Of a DNA stretch of 64,000 nt, positions 1 through 10,606 are shown in pieces; the first letter of the stretch is position 1; each line of letters starts with the position of its first letter. Both the position numbers and the translations under genes were made by a program. A model generated the notes under the pieces. It was not told the origin of the DNA and made no database searches. It worked only from the letters and a program-made list of their open reading frames with translations. Origin of the DNA: Cryptomeria japonica (lineage: Eukaryota; Streptophyta; Pinopsida; Cupressales; Cupressaceae); assembly GCF_030272615.1 (NCBI RefSeq), contig NC_081414.1, positions 820,875,896-820,939,895 of the forward strand, given 5' to 3'.

Positions 1-2696
1 ATTTGTCAACTCATTTATGACCTAGCTATTTCTTTCTCAAGGTCCTCTTACAATCTGATTTCATTATTTCAATCTAGGTGCCAACAACTCCCTAATCTTT
101 CTCTGTCGTTCATTCTTCCTTGAGCCACATTGATTTGTTATCGACCCTTGATTTATGGATGTTTCATTTAATGTTGACTAACTACTCCAATAACCATGTT
201 GATAAAAACTTCACCGACTTTTGCATGTTTGCCACCTCATCTCCATGTGGCATCACATCGACATACACTCATCTCACTGACACAAGGTCAGTTTAAACTT
301 GATGATTCATCAAACTCATACCGGGAGAAGCCCTTACTAGTGAGACCTTTTCCTTCTACTAACTGGTAGTGTACACTACACTAGTAGTACAACTTCACCT
401 TTGATGGTTTGTGATTGCTTTGTCACTCTATCTCTTTATCACAAACATTATCACAAGCAAACAACCAACCTTTATACCGGTTACAAATGGTCATTCCAAC
501 ACACAACTTCATATCACCTCTTACCAGTGATGTAACTAATAGTCTCAATACCTACTTGTCTTCCAACATACTAGTTGGCAAGCCTTCATGTTGATCTTCC
601 TTATGTTGGTTCAATCTTCTTCATACTGGGTTGACTTACCCTACCGGTAGCCTACAATACTGGTTGACATCAATGACAACTCAATGCTAACAATTTAGAT
701 GGATGGTAGTGTGCCACGTAGACATCTACATGGTGCACAAACCTCCTGATGATTCTCAAATATAGAATGGCATATTGGATGTTAGTTTTTTAGTGATGCC
801 TATCCCTTGGCTTCAGCACATCCAAAATGATCACTCTGGCTCATGCTTGGTCTTTAAAAACCTATCCTTTTGCTCATTCAAACTCTCTTGGCTCTCAAAA
901 AACTCTTTGGACTCTCTAGCTTTTTCCTTATCATCTTTAACTCTTTGAGATCAATATTACACTCTTGGATCTCTCATGACAACAAGTTCATTTCAAGCTT
1001 TGTCATGCTCTTATCTCAAGAGAGGGGTTTGGCTAAAATGCCTTTTCTTCTCAGTTATCTCATATATTCTCAATATTGCTTTGTTATATTTAACAAATCT
1101 TTGGATGCATCTATCATCTAGTTTCGTTTAAATCATTTATCTTTATACGTTATGCAATAGGGATTTTCCTCCATTTGTAATTGCACCCTATGCTTTGTCA
1201 TGCTCTTATCTCAAGAGAGTGGTTTGGTTAAAATTCTTTTTCTTCTCACTTATCTTGTATATTCTCAATATTTCATTGTCATATCTAGCATATATTGGGA
1301 TGCATCTATCATCTAGTTGCATTTAAATCATTTATCTTTATATGTAATGAAGTAGGGGTTTTCCTTCATTTGTAATTGCACGCTGTGCAATTACATGTTA
1401 CATAAGGACCTTCACTTTAGACTGATTGAAGTCATTCATCGTCTATTCATCCTTTTGTCCACATGGATTATCTTGCTAACTTGGAACTTGACCATTATCG
1501 AGTATGTTGACCAATTGGTTGTTAGCTCATAGGTGGTAATTTGAGCATTACGCCTGTGCCCATAAGAGTTTGTAATGCCTCTGTCTGTGGCCATCGACAT
1601 TGGGATTCATTCTAGCAGTTATATCTCATTAATTTTGAGATTTTCTTGGGACTTATTGATCATTTGGAGACTTCTTGAGCTCTTGGCATCCAACCCTCCA
1701 TCTTTCATAATTTTTTTCAACATTCAAAGACCATCATTATAACAACTTCTTGGAGAATATGTGGTGTTGTTCTGTCAAGTGTTGGAGGGGAGTTATCTCT
1801 CCTTGTTTGTTCGCATGTCCTATATTTCTATCTAGATTATGTATTATCTTTTTTGTTTGCATTTATTATATATTTGTTTATTGTTGTTATCATCTGGATT
1901 GTTCGTAGAGGTGGAAACACTGAAATAAGGGTTTGAATTAGGTAGACCTCTAAACACAACCCCCAACATTTTCCTTTGTTGCTTGTGCGTAGGCTTCTGA
2001 TTGAGGAAAGAAGTTCATTTAGTGAGAGGCTTCAATTTGGACCACTTTTGACTTTCCATCATTTAGCAAGATGCTTCAATCGTGGACCACTTTTGACTTT
2101 CTAGCCACCTTTTCCTATATCATTCTAATTTCTTGCATTTTGTGTTGTTTACTTTTCTTATTATCATATCATTTTCTCAGTCATATGGTCATGTCTATAA
2201 CTTCCATATAGGATGGTAGCACGTCGCACTGGTGTCCCATTTTCGTGCATTCGTCCCAAAGATAGAGGCTTAGCAGAGTCATCTGGAAGTCTTATTTATA
2301 GTGTGTTAGTTTAGTTTTGTACTTTGCATCTCTTGGCTCACCTTTGGCGCTAGTTTAAGTGAGGTAGAGCGAAGGTAGGTTTGTTCCTCAAGGTTCATCA
2401 CCTAGAGGGTAGCAAATCCCATCCTCTATACTTTGGTGAACCTGACGTGAATCCAGTTGCATCATCATTTCTTTTGGTGTTTTGTTTATAATTGCACTTG
2501 AAATATAAAGTAAAAGAAAAAAAAGAGACAAGCATAAATGCATTTCAACTTTGAAAAAACCTTGACTCAACTTCATTCATCACTTAGTATTGTAGACTTG
2601 CGACATTCTCATAGTGTGGTTGAGGTGTTGTACAACTTCTCCATGAGCTTTATGACCTAGACTGCCACATGAGATGTTGTAAGGACTACTAGGAAG
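1..2696 (+). other. Degenerate retroelement leader (H0, 5' part)
   Basis: No convincing gene. AT-rich, stop-dense sequence lying upstream of the low-complexity ORF remnant that begins near 2697. I infer it is the leader of the same + strand retroelement (H0), because no LTR boundary separates the two. The first ~700 bases contain scattered accggt-like words that also occur in the copia LTRs of this window, so an older LTR fragment may lie there. The only clear internal structure is a 195-bp direct duplication. The assignment to an element is inference from position. Confidence 0.35.
998..1388. repeat. Tandem duplication, two copies of ~195 bp
   Basis: Two adjacent direct copies begin with ctttgtcatgctcttatctc at 998 and again at 1193. 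The similarity runs through shared blocks such as gatgcatctatcatctagtt and ends near 1388. The copies differ by scattered substitutions, so the duplication is not recent. Confidence 0.85.
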
Positions 2697-3734
2697 ATTA
2701 TTCCTATGAATATTTATAGTCCTCCTCAATTAGGTCCGATATTTAACAATCCGCTTCCTGATCCAAATGACAATCTAGCCTCTCACCTTGTTAGGACCAC
2801 TTTGATAAGAGGTCCTTCTCCACCTAACTTACAATATAATTATTAGATTAACACCCTAATAAATTCTCCCCTACCTTCTCCTCCTACTATTGATCATGAT
2901 TCTTCTATCACTATCAAATTTGACCATATTAATATATTAGAGCATAATTTGAGAGACTTCAACCTCTAGTGGTGTCTTTTGTTCCTATGATTGCACTTAG
3001 TGTAGATAAGAAAAAGGTAGCCCTACTATCAAAGTCTGTGGTGCGCCCTCCCTTCAAGGTCCCAATACTGGCCGATAACCCTCAACCTTCTCGATATGAA
3101 AAGGGGAAGTGTTACTCTTGTTCTCATTTCTCATAGCTTGCTTTTTCTTCATAGCCTATGTAGGTACCCTTTATTCCTCCAATTTCTCCTGGATCAAAGT
3201 GAGGTAGCACACTCATTGCTGTGAATTTAGTGCCTATCTTGGGTACACATCCTACTGCATTGGTTGGGGCTTCTCCTATCCTTGACAAGGTTTTAGAGGC
3301 TTCTCCTATGGAGCATGATGCTCCTGACTCTTCCTGAGATTCAGCTCTTGGTCCTCATCTTCATCATAAATAGCGTGTGCATGAGGGTAAGCACTATTGA
3401 TGGATAATGGATTGGGAATGTGATGCTTCTCTATAGTCTGACAGTGTACCTTTGGCACCTATTCTTGTCACACATGTTGTTATGTCTTCAGACACTTCAA
3501 TCTCTCCATCATCTTCGATATTGCTTTTGATTGTTTCAGGGCCTATCAATGAACCTCTCCTTAGAGGGGTGTAGGTCTTCATTTCTCCTTCCTTGGAACT
3601 GCCTCTCATCACCTTATTGTCAAATGTACCTCCCATGTATCAACCATTGGATATGCTGCACACATAGGTGGTGCCTAGTGTTGCTTTGTCTAATCCTTCT
3701 ACCTTGCATCTGCTTCTTCATTAGAGCTTTCTCA
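2697..3734 (+). pseudogene. Low-complexity retroelement ORF remnant (H0), 5' part
   Basis: One reading frame stays recognisably coding for about 1 kb despite several stops. It gives a Pro/Ser/Leu-rich protein with segments such as IYSPPQLGPIFNN and SPLPSPPTIDHDSS. There is no recognisable enzymatic domain; a Cys-x2-Cys pair (CYSC near 3110) is the only possible metal site. When solo LTR H1 and one copy of its target duplication are removed, this frame runs directly into the open frame at 5014-5520, which shows the two were one gene. Composition suggests a disordered protein of a non-autonomous gypsy-like element. The function is unknown and the start is not identifiable. Confidence 0.5.
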
Positions 3735-4991
3735 TGTTAGATTTGTTTGAATTTTGTCATTGATGTCAAACCCAGTGATCTAGTTAGGACCGAATGTGGC
3801 ATAAGTTGTTTTGGTATTGTAGATTGAGTAATGGAAGATAGGTATAGATGTGATATGAACTAGTAAGGCATATATAATCTATTGGAGTCATTTATGGAAG
3901 ATCCTCATCTCTAGATTCCTGTGTTGTGTTTAGCTTGGTTTGTGTATCAATTATATTAATCATAGTAGTTATATCAGTTGTATCTATTGTGTATCTAGAT
4001 GATTATATTATATAGTTTTATATTCCAAAATCTATGGTATTTGTATCTTGAGATTTGGGAGTTGTGCTTGGAGGCTGTGCTTATGGGTCTGAGTCTATGG
4101 TTTCGGTAGACCCCTATTTTGTCCTGTTATTAAGGCGTACATTTTGGTAAATGAAGTTTGTGAAGGAAGCATCTAAGAAGATGGCATAGGCTAACTTATT
4201 AATCTTATTTTTGGTCGAGGCATGTTTTGGATAATGTGTTGATCTGAGAAACATATTATTGTGTAAACCATATATATATATATATAGAAGATATGTAAAA
4301 TGCAAAAAAAAGTGTGTGAAGAGTATGAGATAGAAGAAAGCAGAGTACGTGTGGTATAAAAGAGTAATAGGTATGTGAGTGATAGAGTTGTGGATAGTAG
4401 AGCAATTTGAGTAAGAGAAGTAGTGTATGCATGAAGGAGTATATAGCAGAGTTAGAGTGTGGATAGTGTTGCAGTAATCCTTTATCGGATTTGCTGCATA
4501 TGACTGGTTCGACAGAGTAGTGTAGTAATCCCTTACCGGACTTGCTATAGGAAATTGTGGATAGTGGTACAATGATCCCTTACTAGATTAGCTATGAAAA
4601 CTTTGAGTTGTTATCTAAGCTTAACTTGGAACTGATTTCATGCATTAGGAGATGCAATTTTATCAATTCACTTACTTTCTATAGCAATGGGTATTTCGAC
4701 AGTGAGTCACTTTTGTAATCTAGCAGTGAGCCACCCCATTTTGTAAACACTAGATAAATAGTTATATTATCTTGAGAGGTAACCCTCTTCATGGTTTTTC
4801 CCATTTTGGTTTTCCAAGTATAAAATTCGGTGTTCATTTTGTGGATGTGTTATTTGTTTATTCTACATTTCCTATTTCATGTTGATAAGCTTAATTGATG
4901 AAATTGATATATCAGTAAAATGTTTTAGAAACAATAGGAATACCGATTCACCCCCCCTCTTAGTATTCTTGTCCATTTAACCAATTTGACA
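3735..4991 (+). mobile_element. Solo LTR H1, copia-type, inserted in the H0 ORF
   Basis: The sequence begins TGTTAGATTTG and ends TTTGACA. It is flanked by tctca (3730-3734) and tctta (4992-4996), a 5-bp target duplication with one change. A TATA box TATAAAAG lies at 4355-4362. Near the 3' end are a ggtttttccc block and the C-tract gattcaccccccctc that recurs in the other copia LTRs of this window. No PBS or internal region follows, so it is a solo LTR. Excision in silico restores the reading frame of the host ORF, which independently supports both borders. A (TA)n run lies at about 4268-4286. Confidence 0.8.
4355..4362 (+). promoter_or_regulatory. TATA box of LTR H1
   Basis: TATAAAAG lies about 630 bases before the LTR end. 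Position inside an LTR and match to the plant TATA consensus are the only support. Confidence 0.45.
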
Positions 4992-5013
4992 TCTTAGATT
5001 CCTCCAACCTACC

Positions 5014-5520
5014 ATGGTTGATAGGCAACCTATGCCTCCTATGCAACCTAAATGCAAGTTTGAGCAAGGCCCCATTTTGAAGTTTCATCGGTGCAAATCA
5101 ACTCAGGTATTCTCTTCACCCTTCTCTTTGTCTGCCTCGATACCTATTTCTATGCTTGTTTCTATTTGTGTTGTTGAGAAGGCCTCACCTTCTCCTGAGT
5201 TTGTCACTACCCCTCTTGCGAAGGCCAACAGTTTAACTCCCTTGTCGCCTCCTTGGACTGAGTCACTTGCTTCCTCTATAGAGGCATGTTTGTTTGACTC
5301 TCTTGAGGATATCCCAACGCTTACTAATATCTTTACACGGTCCTTAAATCTTGCCTCTTATAAGCTTGTGGACATGGATGTTGATGCTACCTCATCCCTT
5401 GCCCTCACTGTTGGAGAGGTTCCGGGTGTTTCCCTCATGATTGTTCCACTTTGGTCTCTCCCTCCTTCCTTGTATGATCAAGATTGGGAGGATGATGACA
5501 TGATTATTGAGGGGTTTTAG
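5014..5520 (+). CDS. Low-complexity retroelement protein, 3' part of H0 ORF (copy 1)
   Basis: An uninterrupted 168-codon frame, Ser/Pro-rich with an acidic tail ending DWEDDDMIIEGF. I recognise no family domain, catalytic motif, signal peptide or membrane segment. It is the downstream half of the H0 gene whose upstream half lies before solo LTR H1, so the first Met at 5014 is probably internal and not a native start. The second copy at 16620-17126 has seven nucleotide differences, six of which change the amino acid, so there is no sign of purifying selection. The most likely reading is a C-terminal piece of a non-autonomous gypsy-type element protein, now non-functional. Confidence 0.5.
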   Translation: MVDRQPMPPMQPKCKFEQGPILKFHRCKSTQVFSSPFSLSASIPISMLVSICVVEKASPSPEFVTTPLAKANSLTPLSPPWTESLASSIEACLFDSLEDIPTLTNIFTRSLNLASYKLVDMDVDATSSLALTVGEVPGVSLMIVPLWSLPPSLYDQDWEDDDMIIEGF

Positions 5521-6919
5521 GACAGTACCTTCTTTATCTTGTAGCATAGTGTGTGCACATAATTGTGTTCCCCTGTGCTTGTTTTACATGTTTGTTCCCT
5601 CTAGGAGGATCCAGGCTACTCAGTAGGTGCTTGAAAACAAGACACTGACTATATTTGTTTGTTGTGCTCTCCTGGAGGACCTAATTTACTCTGTAGGCTC
5701 TCAAATATAGTGGATTTTTTAGTTTACAACTTCTTCTATCTATTATCTATTTCTTCTATCTATCGTATCTTACTTTTCAATATTTGGGGACAATGCAAAA
5801 CATTGGGGGCATTTAGGCCCTTCCATGTTGACCCAAATTTATATTTTCTCTTTGTCTTCATGTGCTCTTCTTCAGATCCAAGAACTTTGGCATTACGATG
5901 AAACACCCATATGTAGTTATATTACTTATTTTATCTTCTTGCTATGGAATCTAACATTGAATAATTAGATCCCCCTGTGCTCTTGCATTTTTGTTGATGT
6001 TGTGGGTCTTATATGTCATCTACCAAAGATGACATTCCATAGAAACATCTCGCTATGTTGACGCACCACAAAATTTCTTCTCCTTAGAATGACATGCCTT
6101 TCACCCATTCCATTCTAAGGGGGGGATATCATATCTACATACTCTACATCTGGCATTTGTATCTACTTATCTTAGCATTCTTGTTTACCTTGGTGGGGCA
6201 AAAAATGCTTGATCTATTTTATTTATCTAGTTTTCCTTAGTGGGGGCCAAACTAATTAATCTATTTATCTTGTTGCTATTTGTGGGGGTGAATCCACTAC
6301 TTATAAAATCAATCCACAGTGGCCCAATCACATGGCTATCTAGCTGTAAAGTGCAAAATTGGATCCTAGTGACTCCCCACGTAGGAGAGAGAAAGGAAGC
6401 CACTAGGATGATTTTCACTTGGAGATAATTTACATTCAAAATAGGGGCTTGAATCCACTAGATCCAAATCCAAGGGAGATAAGGATGCAAATTCCAATCG
6501 GATTTCAAGGGTTGGATTGTGATTTACCCTCTTTTGTAAATGAGAAAGTTGACTTGTTGAATATGTGGAAAATAGAGAGAAAATGAGTGAAATGAGGAGC
6601 TACCGGTTCGGGATGGCATTGTAACTTTGGATTTGAGCTAACTAGATTGATATGGAACTGCCTTGCAAATTTGGAGAAAATTCATCGGGACCATGGCGGG
6701 CATGTACATGGTCCTCCATAAAATCCACAAAATGAAAAGGGTTCTTTCGTCTCTACAAATGAAGCCCAAACCTTTCAATTATAGCTACGCACCTACAACC
6801 TACAAACATAAAAGAGGGGAAGAAGGGTTATGGATAGGGATTCTACTAAGTCAAACTCTGATTGAGGAATCAACCTTGAAAGAAAGTAATTACAAATGCT
6901 TGAATGCAAACAATAGAAA
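5521..6919 (+). other. H0 3' region with gypsy-type hallmarks (copy 1)
   Basis: There is no gene. The block TTTGGGGACAATGCAAAACA followed by ttgggggc (about 5779-5810) resembles the conserved ggggacaatg/gggggg block that precedes the 3' LTR in Athila-type plant gypsy elements. A purine tract taaggggggga (about 6115-6125) may be the PPT. Beyond it, two further G-runs and a TATAAAA at 6302-6308 suggest the 3' LTR of H0, which Copia1 later entered at 6920 (TSD agaaa). Family assignment rests on these short blocks only. Confidence 0.45.
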
Positions 6920-7017
6920 TGTTAGGAACCGAAAGGACAACTGAGAGGGGGGGGGTGAATCAGTTGTCAATAAATTTCAACCCAATTATAACTTAATCAA
7001 ACTTAATACATAATACC
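6920..7017 (-). mobile_element. Orphan first 98 bp of a Copia1 LTR
   Basis: TGTTAGGAACC through the C-tract complement and ending ..cataatacc matches the outer 98 bases of the Copia1 left LTR at 18523-18620. It is preceded by the same flank, agaaa. Here the remainder of Copia1 is absent because E1 follows. It can only be explained as part of the duplicated block, copied together with the E1 LTR after E1 had inserted in Copia1. Confidence 0.9.
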
Positions 7018-8560
7018 TGTACGTTAGGAAATCGGAAATCATCACAAGCAAGATAAACATTAATCAATTAGCTCAATCACGAAAGCACTCATTGCAATGA
7101 TCTATCCTAAACACATTCAATAGAGACATAAAGATAAAACATGTAAAAGATTATGCAAACCAGATGTTCCCTTCATGTGGCTCTATTGTTCTTCTTTCTT
7201 CTCCAAATAGTTTTGTTGTAGATCTCACCTTCAAGTGCATAAACCTAATTGAGAAAGCAAGATTGACATTGACACAAGAATACTAGAAGCGTGATTTGAC
7301 AAAGTGATTATAAATTCAATAGTCTGATTACCAATTAGCTTTGATTGATGAAGATCATCCAATTTATAGAAGAATTGGAGAGATGATAAGATTAGCATGA
7401 TTCAATTCAAATGGAAATTGCAAATCAATTATGTCAATTATGACAAATTTATGACAAATTATGCACCTTCTATGCAAAATTTGTTGATTGATGATTTATG
7501 ACAAATTATGACAATTTCTATGTCAAAATTGATTGATTGTCAATTATGACAAATTTATGACAAATTGTCATGTCATTTTCCATGAATTTAGGAGAGAAAT
7601 AGGAGGAATTTGAAATTAGGAATTAGAAAATTAGGAAATTAAGAATTTAGGAATTAAGAAATTGATAGAAATTAGAATTATGTAAATTAATTAATAATTT
7701 GTCATTTATTAATTAATTCACAAAGAGGAATAATTAGCCAATTAAATGAACATTTAATTGCAATGAGAAGACTTAGGATAAATAAACAATTTATTAATCC
7801 TAAAGGAAGAAATGACACACAAGGTTAAATGATGAAATCACGAAACCCTAGAAGACGAATTAGCAATGCGAGAATGACAATTAGGTCTTGACAAAGGATA
7901 ATTGATATCGATTCGATTTGATTTTGGATTGATAAATGACCAATGTGATAAATGATTTGATTGATAAAATGCGCCAATTGACGAGGAACAATGACTAATT
8001 GATCCAAATTGACATAATTGAGACAGACAATGATCAATGATAAATTTATCGCAAGATGACAAAATTGACAAGAGGACAAGGATTGATGACAAAATAGATT
8101 GCAAGACGACAGGATTGAAAATGACCATGATTGATGACAAGATTGAACATGACAACGACCGATGACAAATCGATCGTTAATCGATAAGATTGAAGGATTG
8201 ATAATAAATCGACAAGATTGATAGGAGGACAACGATTGATGACAAATCAATCGCAAGATTGACAGGAGGACAAAACCCTAATTAGGATTGACGATGTCCA
8301 GAATGATGACAAATGAGCATGCACATTGATGCAATAAGATAGAATCGATTAAAATCATGACTGGATAGTGTTGTTGACAAGACCAAATTCGAGAGTGAGA
8401 TAACTAAAGAATGTAGAAGAATGACTCGATGTTCGCAAATGATAAAAACCAAGTACGAATCATAGGAGAAATGTTAATGCAACGCAAAAACCTAAAACGA
8501 GGCAATGCGCAAATGTTAAAGTATGACTCCGCAAGCATTGACTGTTTTTAGGTGTCTACA
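7018..8560 (-). repeat. E1 3' LTR
   Basis: The sequence runs TGTACGTTAGG to GGTGTCTACA, 1,543 bp, with a PPT complement directly after it. On the minus strand a TATAAATT lies at 7361-7368, a plausible LTR promoter. From about 7440 to 8350 it is built from degenerate simple words (atgacaaatt, then gattgatgacaaatc), making the LTR internally repetitive. The same LTR occurs alone at 18621-20183. Confidence 0.9.
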
Positions 8561-8578
8561 TTTTGCCCCTCTTTGAGA
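8561..8578 (-). promoter_or_regulatory. E1 polypurine tract
   Basis: The complement of ttttgcccctctttgaga reads as a purine tract (TCTCAAAGAGGGGCAAAA) directly abutting the LTR, as required for plus-strand priming. The G element has the same arrangement at 30902-30919. Confidence 0.75.
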
Positions 8579-10606
8579 CAATGCGATTTTAAGCATTGTT
8601 TCAAAGAACAATAACAAAAATGCCCCAGACAATAATAATGACATATGCATGCCCCCTCGAGCAGTTGGTCAGAAACATGCAGAAAAGAGGCCAATTGATC
8701 GATAAGAATGATAGGAGACGATAGGATCGAATGGACTGCCAAGACTGATGGAAGAAATGTAACTAAGAAGAAATTAGACAGAGGACAATTAGAGATGAAG
8801 AAAAAATTGCTTTCAGTAATGCACTTTGTAGGTGAGAACCTTTATTTTAATATAGCAAAATGGATGCGTAGCATTATGGCATTGAAGGCCAGAGTTGAAA
8901 TGCAACCCTTTTTGCAAAAGATAGACACATCACAGACAAACAACAATCACAATCAAAAGAAAAGGACCATGAATCATCCCGGCCACTCTAAATCACTTAG
9001 TGACATCATCAAGCAACATAGAAACATGATCGAAGATAAATCAATAGAAAGATAAGATGCACAAATTCCAACAAATCAAACAAACACCTTGATTTTCATT
9101 GTCAAAAGTTGAAAGCATTGATAGGATGATCATGCTATCTGGTTTCAGGGAATGCGGTACCCCGTCTAAGACAAGACATAGTCTGGTTTTGAGTATACCA
9201 CACCTTGTATAAGACTCATGATAGTAGATCTAAGGACAAATGATATTGATGCTGATGTTCGATTGATAAGACAATTTTGATCAGTTTGAATGTCTGGTTT
9301 AATTGAAAAGTTTTATCTATTTAGGCATGATTTTATTAAAGCACAGCATTGGATTGCAAGTTGTTGGATGTATACTCAGTGATCTGTCGTATGCACAAAG
9401 GGAATATTTTTTATTTTGCTTTTCTTTTTGAGATTTTACAATTTTTTTGTGTTCATTTTTTCAGGACTTTATTTGACTTTTTAGGGATTTTTTCAGGACA
9501 TTATTTGATTTTTAGAGATTTGTTCAGGACATTTTTCAATTTTTTTGATATATTTCAGCACAGTTTTCAATTGTTTTTGAATTATTTAAGGACATTTTTC
9601 AATTTTTTATGATTTTTTTAGGACGTTTTTCAATTTTTTTTTATGACTTTGCCCCCAGTGTCTAGCAAGGCAAGGAATATGATAGGTGAATAAATAGGCT
9701 TTCTGAAATGTTGGTGGATAGAGGGAAGACAAAGGCCTTTTATCATGGAAACAATACAGATGCAATTTTCAAGGGCTATTGCATGATGGGACAAGAGATT
9801 GGATATGACAATGTAAAGCAGTGACATGGCATGAGGGACATGTCAAGAGGTTTTTGAAACCATGTTTAAATTTTGCGTCCTTATGTTAGATCAAGATCAA
9901 GGAATGAAAAAGAGTGTATGGATAGTGATAAGATATGGATAGGATAAGCAAGACCAAGAATGGATAAGGGACATGGACTGAAGGTTAGGATAGGATACAG
10001 GGATAGTGGCAGAAAGTTGCAATAAGCCAGGGAATATGGATGAAAGGTTATAATAAGCAAATGGATAAAGACCAAAAGCTATGATGGACTAAAAGCTGCA
10101 AACAAGATGCATAATGCTCATGACGATCCTCAGCCTTGTCAAGATCAAAGGTGGAAAGAGGAAGTGGATAGGAGGGACAATAGGATAATGGAGGGTAATG
10201 ATAGGGGTTCAATAGGATAATGAAGGGCAATAGGATATGAAGGAGGAAACCTGCCCCCAAGTGTGGTATGCAAGAAGTTCATAAATTACGCATGACGCCT
10301 ATTTGCCAGGTTTTCATCACGGTACTTGCCCAAGGCACTTGTTTGCCAGGTTTTCACCAGTGGACGAATTATTTTTGCTTTACTTTTTTTTCTTTTGTCT
10401 TTTTTTTTTTTCTCACTTTTTTCCTTTTTTTGTATTTTGACTTTTTCAATAGAAGATGGACACATGGTAGGGAATGGAAGGACTCAAGCATCTTTTTTTT
10501 TTTTGGATAGTAGCCTTGAAAAAAATGGACCATGACCTTTAAAAGCATGCTCAAAGACGTTGGTAGGATAAGGACATGGAAAATGAGATGAAACTAAGGC
10601 AAGGAT
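8579..10606 (-). other. E1 3' noncoding block
   Basis: No gene is supported. It contains 'gccccagac...gccccctcgag' words shared in style with G at about 31015-31080, then T-rich degenerate repeats, a purine-rich ggatag-rich stretch (about 9890-10240) and a ttgccaggttttcaccag block (10299-10362) matching G near 35755-35775. A + strand frame at 8708-9055 has no recognisable domain and I do not call it a gene. Confidence 0.5.
9455..9650. repeat. Degenerate ~30-bp T-rich repeats
   Basis: About six imperfect units built on ttttttcaggacatttttcaa with unit spacing near 30 bases. It is visible directly as recurring caggac/aaggac words between T-runs. Confidence 0.6.

Larger units (their letters stand above)
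3824..8560. repeat. Large duplication, copy 1
   Basis: Near-identical to 15428-20183. It contains most of solo LTR H1, the H0 ORF 3' half, the H0 3' region, 98 bp of a Copia1 LTR and the E1 LTR. The left breakpoint shares only ttgagtaatgg with the sequence at the other copy, about 11 bases of microhomology. In the 507-bp ORF the copies differ at seven positions. Within the E1 LTR the first ~640 bases differ at three positions and the last ~900 at about thirty, plus indels. Confidence 0.95.

Noticed and set aside
4114-4572. 152-codon minus-strand frame, with a partner at 15718-16038
   Set aside because: Lies inside the H1 LTR and crosses its (TA)n run; the copies have different open lengths, so it is not maintained.
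8708-9055. 115-codon + strand frame in the E1 3' block
   Set aside because: Tempting as an antisense gene like the G PMD, but it has no PMD signature, no TATA box that I can see, and low-complexity composition.
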